A stretch of 64,000 nucleotides of DNA. It comes from JAGOEX01 sp964630905 (GTDB lineage: Bacteria; UBP6; UBA1177). The DNA lies in contig CAZVWR010000009.1 of NCBI GenBank assembly GCA_964630905.1, positions 1 to 64,000 on the forward strand. Reading direction: 5' to 3'. Positions 1 through 8,736 of this stretch are shown piece after piece. The notes under the pieces were generated by a model. The model made no database searches. It saw only the letters and a program-made list of their open reading frames with translations, and was not told the DNA's origin. How positions within the stretch are numbered: position 1 is the stretch's first letter; the number at the start of each line of letters is the position of its first letter. Position numbers and translations under genes: made by a program.

Positions 1-654
1 CGCTGAAATATTGCTCATGTTGCTGTTTACCTCTTTAAGCAGAACATCAACTCTCGAAACAATGCTTCTGATGTCATTCTTGTTCTCTTTGAGCATGACA
101 TTCACAGAGCCGCTTATTCCGTCGATGTTATGAACTATGCTTTCCACATCCTCTTTTTTCAGCCCTTTTATCGCGATGTTCACTGTATTGAGGATCGATT
201 CAAGCTTTTCAGCAATTACAGTTGCTTTTCCGGTGATTTCATCCCAGCCGCTTTTCATTGACGGGATCTCTCCGCCGACAGGGATGTCTTTTCCTTGTCC
301 ACCGCCCTGAAGTTCAAGAAATTTGAGTCCTGTTATTCCGATGTTACCAAGCTGTGCCATTGTTCCCTCTTTTATCGGGACACCGGGCTTAAGACAGAAT
401 TCTATCTGTACAACTTCAGTATTCTCGTGATCTATCGAGATCGCTGAAACATGACCGATGTTCATTCCCTGAAATTTCACAGATGAACCTTCGGTGAGTC
501 CTGCAACAGAAATATCAGTAAATCTCGAATAATAGCAGTCTTCTCTTTTAAGCAACTTGTTCCCGACAAGAACGGCTGTAAGAAGTATGATTATCCCTAT
601 TCCGAATAGAAAAAAAATTGCAACCCGTCTTTTTTGAGCACCAGTGATTTGCAT
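1..654 (-). CDS. mlaD: MlaD/MCE-family transporter substrate-binding protein (partial, C-terminus off left edge)
   Basis: Predicted periplasmic, membrane-anchored MCE-domain subunit of a Mla-type ABC transporter that moves phospholipids or other hydrophobic compounds across the envelope. The 218 visible codons give a short basic N-terminus (KRR), one membrane helix at about residues 11-29 and an MCE domain at about 38-120 containing SVKFQGMNIGHV and IGITGLKFLEL. A long helical segment follows, as in proteins of this family with extended C-terminal coiled coils. The ATG at 654 is preceded by a GGGG-containing weak ribosome site and a good promoter. The reading frame is open through base 1, so the gene continues outside the window. 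Partner permease and ATPase genes are not visible. Family assignment is firm; the transported substrate is unknown. Confidence 0.85.
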   Translation of the reverse strand, partial: MQITGAQKRRVAIFFLFGIGIIILLTAVLVGNKLLKREDCYYSRFTDISVAGLTEGSSVKFQGMNIGHVSAISIDHENTEVVQIEFCLKPGVPIKEGTMAQLGNIGITGLKFLELQGGGQGKDIPVGGEIPSMKSGWDEITGKATVIAEKLESILNTVNIAIKGLKKEDVESIVHNIDGISGSVNVMLKENKNDIRSIVSRVDVLLKEVNSNMSNISA

Positions 655-681
655 TTCACCCCGAAAATCTCAATTCACAAG

Positions 682-710
682 ATTGTACGGTCAAATTTAA
701 TTGTTGTCAA
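682..710 (-). promoter_or_regulatory. Sigma70-type promoter for the mlaD-like gene
   Basis: On the minus strand TTGACA (705-710) and TACAAT (682-687) are separated by 17 bases, a near-consensus housekeeping promoter. It lies about 28 bases upstream of the ATG at 654. Confidence 0.7.
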
Positions 711-734
711 TAAATAGCAGTAATACTAAAAAAC

Positions 735-763
735 TTGATAATAAAGGGCTTGGAATCTATTAT
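735..763 (+). promoter_or_regulatory. Sigma70-type promoter for serS
   Basis: TTGATA (735-740), a 17-base spacer and TATTAT (758-763) lie 37 bases before the serS start. It is divergent from, and separated by only 24 bases from, the mlaD promoter. Confidence 0.65.
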
Positions 764-800
764 TACCGTCGTTTTGTATTTTTAACATATTGAGGTTGCC

Positions 801-2075
801 ATGTTTGATGTAAAGCTGATACTTGAAAACAAAGACAAGGTGTTGAAAAGTTTGATGAATCGTAATTTTAAGGATCTATCGCTGATCGATGAGATCGTTG
901 AACTGAGCGAAAAAAGAAAGACGCTTGTGACCGAATCCGAACATGCAAGGGCAACGCAGAACCAGCGTTCAAAAGAGATGCCGCTCATCATGAAAAACGG
1001 CACTGAAGAAGAAAAATCCGCAATAAGGGAAGAGCTGAAGGTGCTCAGCGAAAAAGTTAAAGCATACGGCCCTGAAGTGAAAGCGGTTGAAGATAAGATA
1101 AATTCAATACTTATGTCTATTCCGAACATGATAGCTGATGACGCTCCGATCGGAAAAGACGAAACAGCTAATCCGGTTGTAAAGGTTTGGGGTGATAAGC
1201 CGGAATTTTCATTCAAACCGAAGGAACATTTTGATGTTGCGGCACAGACCATTGACCTTGAAAGAGGTGTCAAACTCAGCGGTTCAAGATTTGTAGTCTA
1301 TAAAAAGGAACTGGCAATGCTTGAAAGGGCTGTAATGAACTATATGCTTGATAATGCTCATAAAAACGGTTACACCGAAATAGTTCCGCCGGTACTTGTA
1401 AGCCGCGAGACAATGACCGGCTCAGGTCAGCTTCCCAAATTTGAAGAAGAAGCATACAAAACAACTGATGACATGTTCCTCATCCCGACCGCCGAAGTAT
1501 CGCTCGTCAACCTTCACAGGGACGAAATCCTCAACGGAGCCGATCTTCCCCTTAAATATGCGGCTTACACTCCCTGCTTCAGAAGAGAAGCCGGCAGTTA
1601 CGGCAAGGATATGAAAGGGATAATCAGGCTTCACCAGTTCAACAAGGTGGAACTTGTAAAATTCACAAAACCTGAAGAATCACATGCTGAACTCCTCAAA
1701 CTTCTCGGAAACGCTGAAGAGATCCTGCAGGGGCTTGGCGTTCATTACCGGATCATTGAACTCTGCAGCGGTGATCTCGGGTTCAACTCCCTGAAAACAT
1801 TTGATATTGAAGTGTGGCTTCCGGGACAGAACACTTACCGCGAGATATCAAGCTGTTCAAATACCGGTGATTTCCAGGCAAGAAGGGCCGGTGTCAGATT
1901 TAAAAGAGATGCCGTCAACAAACCTGAATTTGCTCACCTTCTTAACGGATCGGGACTTGCGATCGACAGAACACTTGTTGCAATAATCGAAAATTACCAG
2001 CAGGCGGACGGATCAGTGAAGATCCCTGAAGTTCTCAGGAAATATATGCACGGTCTTGAGGTTCTTTCTCTTTGA
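801..2075 (+). CDS. serS: Seryl-tRNA synthetase
   Basis: Class II aminoacyl-tRNA synthetase that charges tRNA-Ser with serine in the cytoplasm. At 424 aa it has the usual bacterial length. The N-terminal ~110 residues form the tRNA-binding helical hairpin. Motif 2 is visible as CFRREAGSYGKD followed by RLHQFNKVE, and motif 3 as NGSGLAIDRTLVAIIENYQ. Motif 3 has Asp where E. coli has Gly before the conserved Arg, which I regard as harmless. The ATG is preceded by TGAGG. The stop overlaps the TTG start of the next gene, so expression of the downstream membrane genes is probably coupled to serS. Confidence 0.97.
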   Translation: MFDVKLILENKDKVLKSLMNRNFKDLSLIDEIVELSEKRKTLVTESEHARATQNQRSKEMPLIMKNGTEEEKSAIREELKVLSEKVKAYGPEVKAVEDKINSILMSIPNMIADDAPIGKDETANPVVKVWGDKPEFSFKPKEHFDVAAQTIDLERGVKLSGSRFVVYKKELAMLERAVMNYMLDNAHKNGYTEIVPPVLVSRETMTGSGQLPKFEEEAYKTTDDMFLIPTAEVSLVNLHRDEILNGADLPLKYAAYTPCFRREAGSYGKDMKGIIRLHQFNKVELVKFTKPEESHAELLKLLGNAEEILQGLGVHYRIIELCSGDLGFNSLKTFDIEVWLPGQNTYREISSCSNTGDFQARRAGVRFKRDAVNKPEFAHLLNGSGLAIDRTLVAIIENYQQADGSVKIPEVLRKYMHGLEVLSL

Positions 2076-2935
2076 CATTAATATCATTCAGACATAATGC
2101 GGCGGCAGTTTTTGCAATCATTCTAACCATCTGGGCTCTGCACAGTTTTTTTTCATGGCATACGGCACCAACCCCTGAAGAAATTCCTGAAAAAATATCT
2201 GAATCACTTGAAATTCTGCACGGAGAACCGGTTTTTCTTTCATCACAGCTTCTTGATAAACTTGTTCTCAACCATCCTGAAATAAATTTCTTTCCTGCTG
2301 GCGGGAACTCACTGAAAAATGCGAAAACCTCAGGTCTTTTCTATATTCTTCAAAAATATCAGACACTTGACTGCAGTGACATCGACAGAGAACTTAAAAG
2401 CGAGATCATTGCACAGACAACTGGGTTCATTCTTAAAAAATGTTATTCATCTCAAAATTCAAATATCGTTTACGCTTCGTCATTCATAGAAAAAATGACT
2501 GTCACAACTGATGATTTTGAGATTCCGGCAAAATTCATAAACGGACAGTTCAGAACAGGTCCAAGCGGCTGGCAGAAGATCGAGACCGGTTCAGCAGAAT
2601 TCGGAGATGACTTCAGAACCGCTGTTTCAGCCCATCCTCTTCCCGACAGAAAAAAGATAATAATTGTAATACCTTCCGTTGATATTAATATAAAAAAGAT
2701 CGTTCTGGGGGCCGGAATCGCGAACTCAGGCGTCTTCAAAGGATCAAAGCCTGTCATCGTTACCGTTTCACAGAACAGTTTAAAAAAAGAGATCAAAAGT
2801 GTTGACGGAAAATGGGTGGAGCACGAATTGAAAAATTTCTCGGGAAATGAACCGGTTACAATAACAATCCATACCGAAAAATCAGGCAAAAGACACTTCT
2901 ATTTCGATTTGAAATATTTTGAGGCCGAGAAATGA
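2072..2935 (+). CDS. Membrane-anchored extracytoplasmic protein of unknown function
   Basis: 287 aa starting at TTG, which overlaps the serS stop (TTGA), so translation is probably coupled; an in-frame ATG giving a better start was not seen. A single hydrophobic helix at about residues 9-25 should anchor the protein, leaving the rest outside the cytoplasm. The C-terminal ~110 residues look beta-rich, with short alternating strands (KPVIVTVSQ, EPVTITIHTE, RHFYFDLKYFE), suggesting a beta-sandwich. I recognise no catalytic motif. The stop overlaps the next start by four bases, so it probably works with the neighbouring glycosyltransferase, perhaps as an accessory or acceptor-binding partner; that role is inference only. 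Confidence 0.7.
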   Translation: MTLISFRHNAAAVFAIILTIWALHSFFSWHTAPTPEEIPEKISESLEILHGEPVFLSSQLLDKLVLNHPEINFFPAGGNSLKNAKTSGLFYILQKYQTLDCSDIDRELKSEIIAQTTGFILKKCYSSQNSNIVYASSFIEKMTVTTDDFEIPAKFINGQFRTGPSGWQKIETGSAEFGDDFRTAVSAHPLPDRKKIIIVIPSVDINIKKIVLGAGIANSGVFKGSKPVIVTVSQNSLKKEIKSVDGKWVEHELKNFSGNEPVTITIHTEKSGKRHFYFDLKYFEAEK

Positions 2936-4524
2936 GAAATCTCTTTAAAAATTGCGATATTAAAGTTTTTCTCACAATGTCAGCACTTGCTGTTTTCTAT
3001 CTTTTTATGCTTGTCTATCAATCCAGGCAGGTCGCAATTACAGATGACGCAAGATTTTATATGGCTGCGGCAAAAAGTTATTACTCCTATTTTGACAACT
3101 GCAAATTTTCAAAAAAATGTTTTGAGAAAGGGACAATTGACAGATACTGGAGGGAGAACAATGAACATCCCCCTTTTGCAAAACTTCTCATGGCGGGAGG
3201 ATACGGATTTTTTCACAAAAAGCTCAACATTCTTGATGAAATAAGGGCTCTTCGCATCGGCATTTCAATTTTTGCCGTTATTATTCTCATGTTCATTTTC
3301 AGTTTTACAAGAAGGGCTTTTTCATTCCACGCCGCAGTTTTTGCATCGCTTTCATTCATATTTCTGCCGAGAACTTTTTTCCACGCCCGTGTTGCGACTC
3401 TTGATTTTGCTGTTGCCGGAACATCTTTTATTTTTGTTTACTGCTACTGGCGCGGATTCACTTCAAAATTCTGGGCATGGATGACCGGAGTCGCTTTCGG
3501 CATAGCCCTTGCAACCAAACTCAACGCTCCGTTCATGGTTCTTCCAGTGTTAATCCATTTCTTCATTTTTAAATGGAGTGACATTAAAAAAAGACCGTTT
3601 AAAACCATTTTTGCCCCTCAATTTGTTTCAATGCTTCTTATTTCGCTTCCTCTCTTTTTCATTATGTGGCCGTGGCTCTGGCACGATTCAGCCGCAAGGT
3701 TCATAAGCTATGTGAAATTCCATACTAATCATTACGGCATATTGATGTATTATCTTGGAAAAATATACGGCGAACCGAGACCTCCATGGCATGCACCTTT
3801 TGTGATGATGGTTCTGACAACTCCTTTAATTTCCTTGTTTTCCGCTTCACTTGCTCCGGTTATTTACAAGTGGAAAGATGAATCTGAAAATAATTTTGCA
3901 ATGACCCTTTCGATACTTTGTGCTTTCGTTTCGATAGCTGTTTTAATGTTCATGCCGGCACCTTTCTACAGCGGCGTGAAGCTTTTCCAACCGTTCTTCC
4001 CGTTCTTAGCAGTTATTGCAGGAACAGGAATTTATTCGATGCTTAAAAGCGTAACTTTCATTCCTGAAAAATATAAGTTCGCTCCGGGAATTCTCTTTTT
4101 TATTCCTGTCATTTTCTCAATGGTTGATCTTAAGAACGACCACTTGAGCTACTACAACGAACTTGCCGGTGGGACAAAAGGGGCATCACTTTATAAAAAT
4201 GAACAGCATTACTACGATCTTTTTTATTATGACCTTACAGAATTCTTCAACAAAGAGTGTGAAAAGAAAAGATGCCGTGTCGCATTTGAACCCAATGGGA
4301 AAGAATATGACCCTTCATCAGGAATACTTAAAAAAGCCGGATACCTGACAAAGAATTTCGTTTACAGTGATCTTGCAAAGGCCGACTACTTTGTCTTGAC
4401 TCACGAATACCGCTGGAAAGATTATCCCAATATTTTAAGAAGGTCTAAAAATCTTAAAAAGATCTACTCTATCGAAAAACAGGGTGTTGAACTCCTGACA
4501 GTTTTTAAGTTGAACTCAAAATAA
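2932..4524 (+). CDS. GT39/ArnT-like (PMT family) membrane glycosyltransferase
   Basis: 530 aa with about eleven predicted membrane helices, the architecture of GT-C glycosyltransferases that use polyprenyl-phosphate sugars on the outer face of the inner membrane. The first periplasmic loop has the acidic pair (ITDDARFY, residues 38-39) and the EHPPFAK motif (about 78-84) typical of PMT/ArnT proteins. A soluble C-terminal segment of about 100 residues follows. It overlaps the preceding gene (ATGA) and is the last gene of the serS operon. Acceptor and sugar cannot be read from the sequence; protein O-glycosylation or lipid modification are both possible. Confidence 0.8.
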   Translation: MRNLFKNCDIKVFLTMSALAVFYLFMLVYQSRQVAITDDARFYMAAAKSYYSYFDNCKFSKKCFEKGTIDRYWRENNEHPPFAKLLMAGGYGFFHKKLNILDEIRALRIGISIFAVIILMFIFSFTRRAFSFHAAVFASLSFIFLPRTFFHARVATLDFAVAGTSFIFVYCYWRGFTSKFWAWMTGVAFGIALATKLNAPFMVLPVLIHFFIFKWSDIKKRPFKTIFAPQFVSMLLISLPLFFIMWPWLWHDSAARFISYVKFHTNHYGILMYYLGKIYGEPRPPWHAPFVMMVLTTPLISLFSASLAPVIYKWKDESENNFAMTLSILCAFVSIAVLMFMPAPFYSGVKLFQPFFPFLAVIAGTGIYSMLKSVTFIPEKYKFAPGILFFIPVIFSMVDLKNDHLSYYNELAGGTKGASLYKNEQHYYDLFYYDLTEFFNKECEKKRCRVAFEPNGKEYDPSSGILKKAGYLTKNFVYSDLAKADYFVLTHEYRWKDYPNILRRSKNLKKIYSIEKQGVELLTVFKLNSK

Positions 4525-4535
4525 GAAGAATTTTT

Positions 4536-5384
4536 CTAATCTTCGCATATCTCAGGCAGATTATATCCCTGCTCTTTTGCATAGGCGGGGTCGATAAGTT
4601 TTCCTTCAGCAGAAAATTCAATGTCAGTTGCAGTCAGTTCAACAAGATCAAGCGTCGCATCACCTGAAACGGCTCTGATACATTTTATCCCGACAGTGCT
4701 TCCGTCATAAGCGAGATCGCCGTAAAGAGCGTATGTCTGTGTTTCAACAAAATCAATGTCATTTCCTGCAGTCAGATTGTCAGGAACATTGACTGCAAAG
4801 AATTTGGGTGAAAAAGAAAGCTGGTCTATCCATGTCGACATGATCATTCCCCCTTCTGCAACAGCGGCAAAAGGGAAATCTATCTTTATCTGATCGCTAT
4901 CAATGTGCAGCACCGTGAATGTAAAATCATCATCAAAATATGTAAATTCGGCATCGCCTGTTCCCGGAGATATTTCGGAAGGGTTGCTTGTCTGATTTAC
5001 TGCACCCTTGAAACTCACCGTGAACGCCCCTATTTCCGTTAACTCGGTGTCTGAAATGCACTCATCGTTTGTCGGATGGAACCCTTCATTACATTCACAT
5101 GTCGCTTCTTCACCATCAGGAACGCATGTCGAATTTTCAGGACATTCCATTTCAGCACAAGGGTCAATTATGTCTTCATCAAGAACTTCTTCCTCATCAA
5201 CAACATCGGCAACTTCTTCCTCATCAACAACTGCTTCGTCGCTCACTTCATTATCTGTCAGTTCTTCGTCAATGGTTTCTGCTGTATCTTCATCTGTTTT
5301 GATGGTTTTCTTGTCATCTCCGCAGGAAATCAGAAAAAAAGCAGCTAAAACAACAATAGAAATAAATTTGAAAAACTTCTTCAT
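4536..5384 (-). CDS. Acidic lipoprotein with EGF-like Cys-rich module
   Basis: 282 aa. A signal peptide ends in the lipobox LISC (Cys at residue 21), predicting lipid attachment. It is followed by a ~50-residue linker very rich in Asp, Glu and Val (repeats such as VVDEEEVADVVDEEEV) and then a Cys-rich EGF-like module, about residues 77-113, containing CECNEGFHP. The C-terminal ~170 residues look beta-rich and match no family I know. The acidic linker plus Cys module recurs in other lipoproteins of this window. It is transcribed convergently with the glycosyltransferase gene, leaving only 11 bases between them, and has its own promoter within the duplicated upstream block. Function unknown; probably cell-surface display. 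Confidence 0.8.
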   Translation of the reverse strand: MKKFFKFISIVVLAAFFLISCGDDKKTIKTDEDTAETIDEELTDNEVSDEAVVDEEEVADVVDEEEVLDEDIIDPCAEMECPENSTCVPDGEEATCECNEGFHPTNDECISDTELTEIGAFTVSFKGAVNQTSNPSEISPGTGDAEFTYFDDDFTFTVLHIDSDQIKIDFPFAAVAEGGMIMSTWIDQLSFSPKFFAVNVPDNLTAGNDIDFVETQTYALYGDLAYDGSTVGIKCIRAVSGDATLDLVELTATDIEFSAEGKLIDPAYAKEQGYNLPEICED

Positions 5385-5391
5385 AACTAAC

Positions 5392-5459
5392 CCCCGTTTT
5401 TAATTAAGTTTCACACACAGCACTGATATTCTGCTCTAATTACGAAAAAATTCAAGAAA
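5392..5459. repeat. Duplicated promoter block, copy 1
   Basis: About 66 bases directly upstream of the lipoprotein gene that starts at 5384. It is almost identical (roughly nine in ten positions by eye, with two one-base gaps) to 8737-8804 upstream of another lipoprotein gene. The coding sequences downstream are unrelated, so the conservation is in the regulatory segment. Confidence 0.8.
5426..5455 (-). promoter_or_regulatory. Promoter inside duplicated block, copy 1
   Basis: On the minus strand TTGAAT (5450-5455), an 18-base spacer and GAATAT (5426-5431). The same two boxes at the same spacing are kept in copy 2, which supports them as the functional core. Confidence 0.55.
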
Positions 5460-5472
5460 TAGATTAGATTAT

Positions 5473-5490
5473 AGGGTTTTATTGAACCCT
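5473..5490 (-). terminator. Possible weak terminator hairpin
   Basis: Inverted repeat AGGGTT/AACCCT (5473-5478 and 5485-5490, six-base loop) just past the stop at 5514 on the minus strand. No long T-run follows, so this is a weak candidate. Confidence 0.25.
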
Positions 5491-5513
5491 GAGCTGTTCA
5501 TTTTCGCCTTATA

Positions 5514-7139
5514 TCAGAATAAAAGAATTGCACATCCGCCACTGCTTTTTGAAGAACTGGTCTCCAGACAGACAGCAACATCATACTTTTCAACACAGAT
5601 CTTTCCGTCCACCTCACAATTCTGCCACTTTACCCACTTTCCTTCAACACATTTTTCTACCGATTTATTGTTACAGCGCCATTCTGCAGCACACTCTTCA
5701 TCTGCAGAATCACCTGTATCACCACTGTCGGCTGTATCTCCGGAATTGCCGGTATCACCTGAGTCTCCTGACGAATCACCGGAATTACCGCTATCACCGG
5801 AATTACCGCTATCACCGGAATTGCCGCTATCACCGGTATTACCCGAATCCCCTGTGTCACCCGAATCCCCTTCAACTTTGCTGTCTGTGCTTATAATCAT
5901 CAGGTTTGTGAATACAGCATCCTGATTTAGGCTAAATTTCACATTCATTTTGGTGGTCCCGAGCGGCAGATAATATTTATGTCCCTGTGGTCCCAGAATA
6001 AAAGTATCAACATCTATGCCGTATGTAAGTTTGTTTATATCGTAACTGAACGGTTCTCCGCCGACACACACAGGTGTGGAAAACTCATCATCGTCCCAAC
6101 CATAAACACTTGAAGTCATCGCAAAAACTTCTTTATATCCAAAAGACGCAGATATTTGTTTATGAGGATTGCAAATATTTTCAACGGAACTATAGCTGTA
6201 ATTTTCATCTCCCTGTATCAATATCCCTTCAGGAATAAGAGTCCCTTCACCGAAACCATTCGTGTTATACACTCCGATGTCTCCATCATGAACAATTGTA
6301 GTAACTCTCATTTCGGCATCTGAAGGGAGATCAAAGCCGGAAACATTAACTATCTTTTCAGAGTGTCTGTATTCATCAAGACCGTTAAACACAAATATTT
6401 TTTTTGAAGATTTAATCTGTTTTGAACTGTAAACAAAAAAAAGTGCCCAGCTCCCTATCATGGAAGTTGTTTTAAGATACATTTCATTATTTATACAGGC
6501 GAGATCGCTTACCGTATAATCACCCGCAAGAGAATATCCGTCATATTCATTGCCGTTTTCTCTTCCTTTTTTAATAATATCCTGTAAAAAACCGGTTACA
6601 TCCACTCTATAGGTGAAAAAGCCCATATGGTCTTTTAAATATTCATTGTATTCTGTTATTGATTCATATTCGAATCCCGGTTCTGTGTCAATGTTCCCTT
6701 TTACTGAAGAAGTCACGGTTTTTTCAGAAGATATAGTGCTGTCAGAACTTTTAAATGAAATCTTTACTGAATTATCTGTAAAGTTGGTAATATCTTCCTG
6801 ATCTATAATACCAGCCCAGATAAGATAAGCAGATTCAACATAAGCATCATCCGGAATATGTTTCATTTCTAAAGTAAATGTGCTTCCTGTATTACTGTCG
6901 ATACAGGCATCAGCTTGCGGATTTCCTGGATCATCGCACCCTAAAGGTTCAATATTTTCATTGCAGTTTTCCCTGACAAGATTTTCAACAAGCGAGTTGA
7001 ACATCACAAAATAACCCTTTTTGCCTTCCCACATCAATTCTTTTCCGTCTTTTGTGGCAGAAACTTCAGAATTTATGGCTGTCAGAGAAAAAGCTGCTGT
7101 CGTGATTAAAAGAAAAATAACAACCGTCTTTTTAAGCAT
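5514..7139 (-). CDS. Exported protein with Ser/Gly/Asp/Thr repeat spacer and Cys-containing C-terminus
   Basis: 541 aa with a Sec signal peptide (hydrophobic to about residue 20) but no lipobox. Residues 25-420 form a large beta-rich domain of a secreted type (segments such as DDAYVESAYLIWAGI and FVYSSKQIKSSKKIFVFNGLD), possibly related to DUF3344-like domains. Residues ~423-480 are a flexible GDSGNSGDTG repeat. A Cys-rich module follows (ECAAEWRCNNKSVEKCVEG), and the protein ends SSKSSGGCAILLF. That ending has a Cys next to a short hydrophobic tail, reminiscent of an abbreviated sorting signal. It is 19 bases downstream of the next gene and probably cotranscribed with it. Function unknown; surface or secreted protein. 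Confidence 0.75.
   Translation of the reverse strand: MLKKTVVIFLLITTAAFSLTAINSEVSATKDGKELMWEGKKGYFVMFNSLVENLVRENCNENIEPLGCDDPGNPQADACIDSNTGSTFTLEMKHIPDDAYVESAYLIWAGIIDQEDITNFTDNSVKISFKSSDSTISSEKTVTSSVKGNIDTEPGFEYESITEYNEYLKDHMGFFTYRVDVTGFLQDIIKKGRENGNEYDGYSLAGDYTVSDLACINNEMYLKTTSMIGSWALFFVYSSKQIKSSKKIFVFNGLDEYRHSEKIVNVSGFDLPSDAEMRVTTIVHDGDIGVYNTNGFGEGTLIPEGILIQGDENYSYSSVENICNPHKQISASFGYKEVFAMTSSVYGWDDDEFSTPVCVGGEPFSYDINKLTYGIDVDTFILGPQGHKYYLPLGTTKMNVKFSLNQDAVFTNLMIISTDSKVEGDSGDTGDSGNTGDSGNSGDSGNSGDSGNSGDSSGDSGDTGNSGDTADSGDTGDSADEECAAEWRCNNKSVEKCVEGKWVKWQNCEVDGKICVEKYDVAVCLETSSSKSSGGCAILLF
5705..5876. repeat. 9-bp coding repeats for (S/T)GD / (S/T)GN triplets
   Basis: Tandem imperfect 9-base units, each encoding three residues of the Gly-Asp-Ser/Thr-Gly-Asn type, inside the gene at 5514-7139. 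Confidence 0.8.
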
Positions 7140-7158
7140 AACCTTACTCCCTTATTAA

Positions 7159-8730
7159 TTATCTTACGCAAATAGCATATTTATTGTAATCTTTACCGTC
7201 AGGACTTACATATCCTTGAATAAATTGTATACGCCAGCCGTTTCTTGTGTAATCTTCATAAGTGGTTGAAGACCAGAAATCTTCAGTAATAGCAAGGAGG
7301 AAACTGCTCGCTGGATTATAAGAAAATGGATCGAAAAGGGTTATCAGTTCTTCTATTGAAGGAAGTCGCCAGTCTTCATAACCGGCATAGGTTGATGTTT
7401 CACAATATTTAAGGGCTTCTTCCCAATTCAGGCTCCCTTTCTTTTCTTTCTGCCAGATCAAACCTGTTTTTGAATCAGAGACAATAATTTTATCCCCGAC
7501 TGTTGTTTCGCTAAACAAAGATATCGGAACAGTTGAGCCCCTTGCACAGCGCACAAGTTCATTGTTATCTTTGTTCCCCATATACGAACTTCCTTTTTCA
7601 AAATCAATTCCCCACGCTAAAGAAGACAGATTGGCATATTCTGAAGATGACCAGTAGACAGCAGATTTTGTTTCAGGAAAAAAGTCTGTGTCAATTACCG
7701 GTTTTTTCTTTCCGTAATCAGCCAGAGTCATCAACTCTCTGATAGTGGGAAGCCGCCAGTCTTTATATCCGGCATAATTCAAATTGCTACAGTAGTCAAC
7801 TGCCTTCTCCCAAGTACATGTCGAACCGTTTATTCCGCCCGCACAGCCGGTATATGAATCCGGAAGAGTTCTCTGCCACATCAGACCGATGTTGCCGTCA
7901 ATCACAATCTGCTCCGGAGATGAGCCGCTTATCAAATATTTGATCTCTCTGCATTCAGATAAATATTGAGCATTCTGACCGTAAAAAGCTTCACTCGATT
8001 CAGGACAGGTGATCTCACTTTCATCATTAAAGCACTTATTCTGTCCCGTACAGACAGCACCTTTTGAAGTCATGCCGGTACAAAGAAAATTACAAAATCC
8101 GTACTGTCCGTTCTTCAACCCGTTGTCACACTCCTCTTCTCCGTTATTTATTCCGTCTCCGCAGTAATAACAGTTTCCGCTCACGCCGAAGCAGTTTTCA
8201 TTACATTCAGGAGTTGATATATCTTCATAATAATCTCTTTTTCCTAATTTTTTGTCACAAAGAGCATCGTTTAAATAAGTTTTATTTTTATCGCAACGCT
8301 CCCCTTCCTCTTCAATTCCGTTACCGCATACAGCTGTGTTGCCTGTGTTGCCTGTGTTGCCTGTGTTGCCTGTGTTGCCTGTGTTTCCTGTGTTGCCTGT
8401 GTTTCCTGTGTCTCCGGTGTTGCCTGTGTCTCCGGTGTTGCCCGTGTTTCCTGTGTTTCCTGTGTCGCCTGTGTTTCCTGTGTCACCTGTGTTGCCTGTA
8501 TCGCCTGTGTTGCCTGTATCGCCTGTATCGCCTGTGTCATCTGTTTCATTATCAGCGGGATAACAATTGTTGTCATATAAATAACATTCAAGCCCTTCAT
8601 CGCAAGTTCCATCAGGATAGCAATTTCCCCCCAGAGAACCCACCTGTTTTGCTTTTAATTTTGGATTATCTCCACATGACAGAATTGAAGTTAAAATTAA
8701 AAAAGACAAAAACCATAAATTTTCCTTCAT
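7159..8730 (-). CDS. Lipoprotein with TG(N/D) repeats, Myxococcus-type Cys-rich repeats and two DUF1566 domains
   Basis: 523 aa. A signal peptide ends in ILSC, predicting a lipoprotein. Order: short Cys-containing segment (about 31-55), then a (D/N)TG tandem repeat at residues 61-133. Next come Cys-rich modules of the myxobacterial disulfide-repeat type (VCGNGIEEEGERCD and YCGDGINNGEEECDNG), and then two Lcl-C-terminal/DUF1566 domains. Each DUF1566 domain shows the signature pattern GL(M/I)WQ, a run ending YAGY(K/E)DWRLP, and later WSS(S/T). This family is common on the outer surface of deltaproteobacteria and relatives; its biochemical role is not established. The start at 8730 has a GGGG ribosome site and the duplicated promoter block upstream. 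Confidence 0.85.
   Translation of the reverse strand: MKENLWFLSFLILTSILSCGDNPKLKAKQVGSLGGNCYPDGTCDEGLECYLYDNNCYPADNETDDTGDTGDTGNTGDTGNTGDTGNTGDTGNTGNTGNTGDTGNTGDTGNTGNTGNTGNTGNTGNTGNTGNTAVCGNGIEEEGERCDKNKTYLNDALCDKKLGKRDYYEDISTPECNENCFGVSGNCYYCGDGINNGEEECDNGLKNGQYGFCNFLCTGMTSKGAVCTGQNKCFNDESEITCPESSEAFYGQNAQYLSECREIKYLISGSSPEQIVIDGNIGLMWQRTLPDSYTGCAGGINGSTCTWEKAVDYCSNLNYAGYKDWRLPTIRELMTLADYGKKKPVIDTDFFPETKSAVYWSSSEYANLSSLAWGIDFEKGSSYMGNKDNNELVRCARGSTVPISLFSETTVGDKIIVSDSKTGLIWQKEKKGSLNWEEALKYCETSTYAGYEDWRLPSIEELITLFDPFSYNPASSFLLAITEDFWSSTTYEDYTRNGWRIQFIQGYVSPDGKDYNKYAICVR
8331..8550. repeat. Near-perfect 9-bp tandem repeat encoding (N/D)TG
   Basis: About 24 consecutive units of the type GCCTGTGTT (plus-strand reading) coding for Asn/Asp-Thr-Gly on the minus strand. 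The long identical runs imply recent expansion and a potential for length variation by slippage. Confidence 0.85.
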
Positions 8731-8736
8731 CTTGAA

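Noticed and set aside
782..1273. Minus-strand frame inside serS
   Set aside because: Shadow of an intact essential gene; composition is serine-rich noise.
4522..4545. Bidirectional terminator between the convergent genes at 4524 and 4536
   Set aside because: GAAGA/TCTTC stem is only five base pairs with a long loop and lies partly in coding sequence.
8331..8550. Possible CRISPR-like array
   Set aside because: Units are 9 bp, contiguous and coding; there are no spacers and no cas genes.
8336..8563. Long open frames on the plus strand through the TG(N/D) repeat (and equivalent frames at 46016-46502 and 5482-5925)
   Set aside because: They are antisense by-products of the 9-bp repeats, giving Pro/Val/Cys/Arg runs without ribosome sites.
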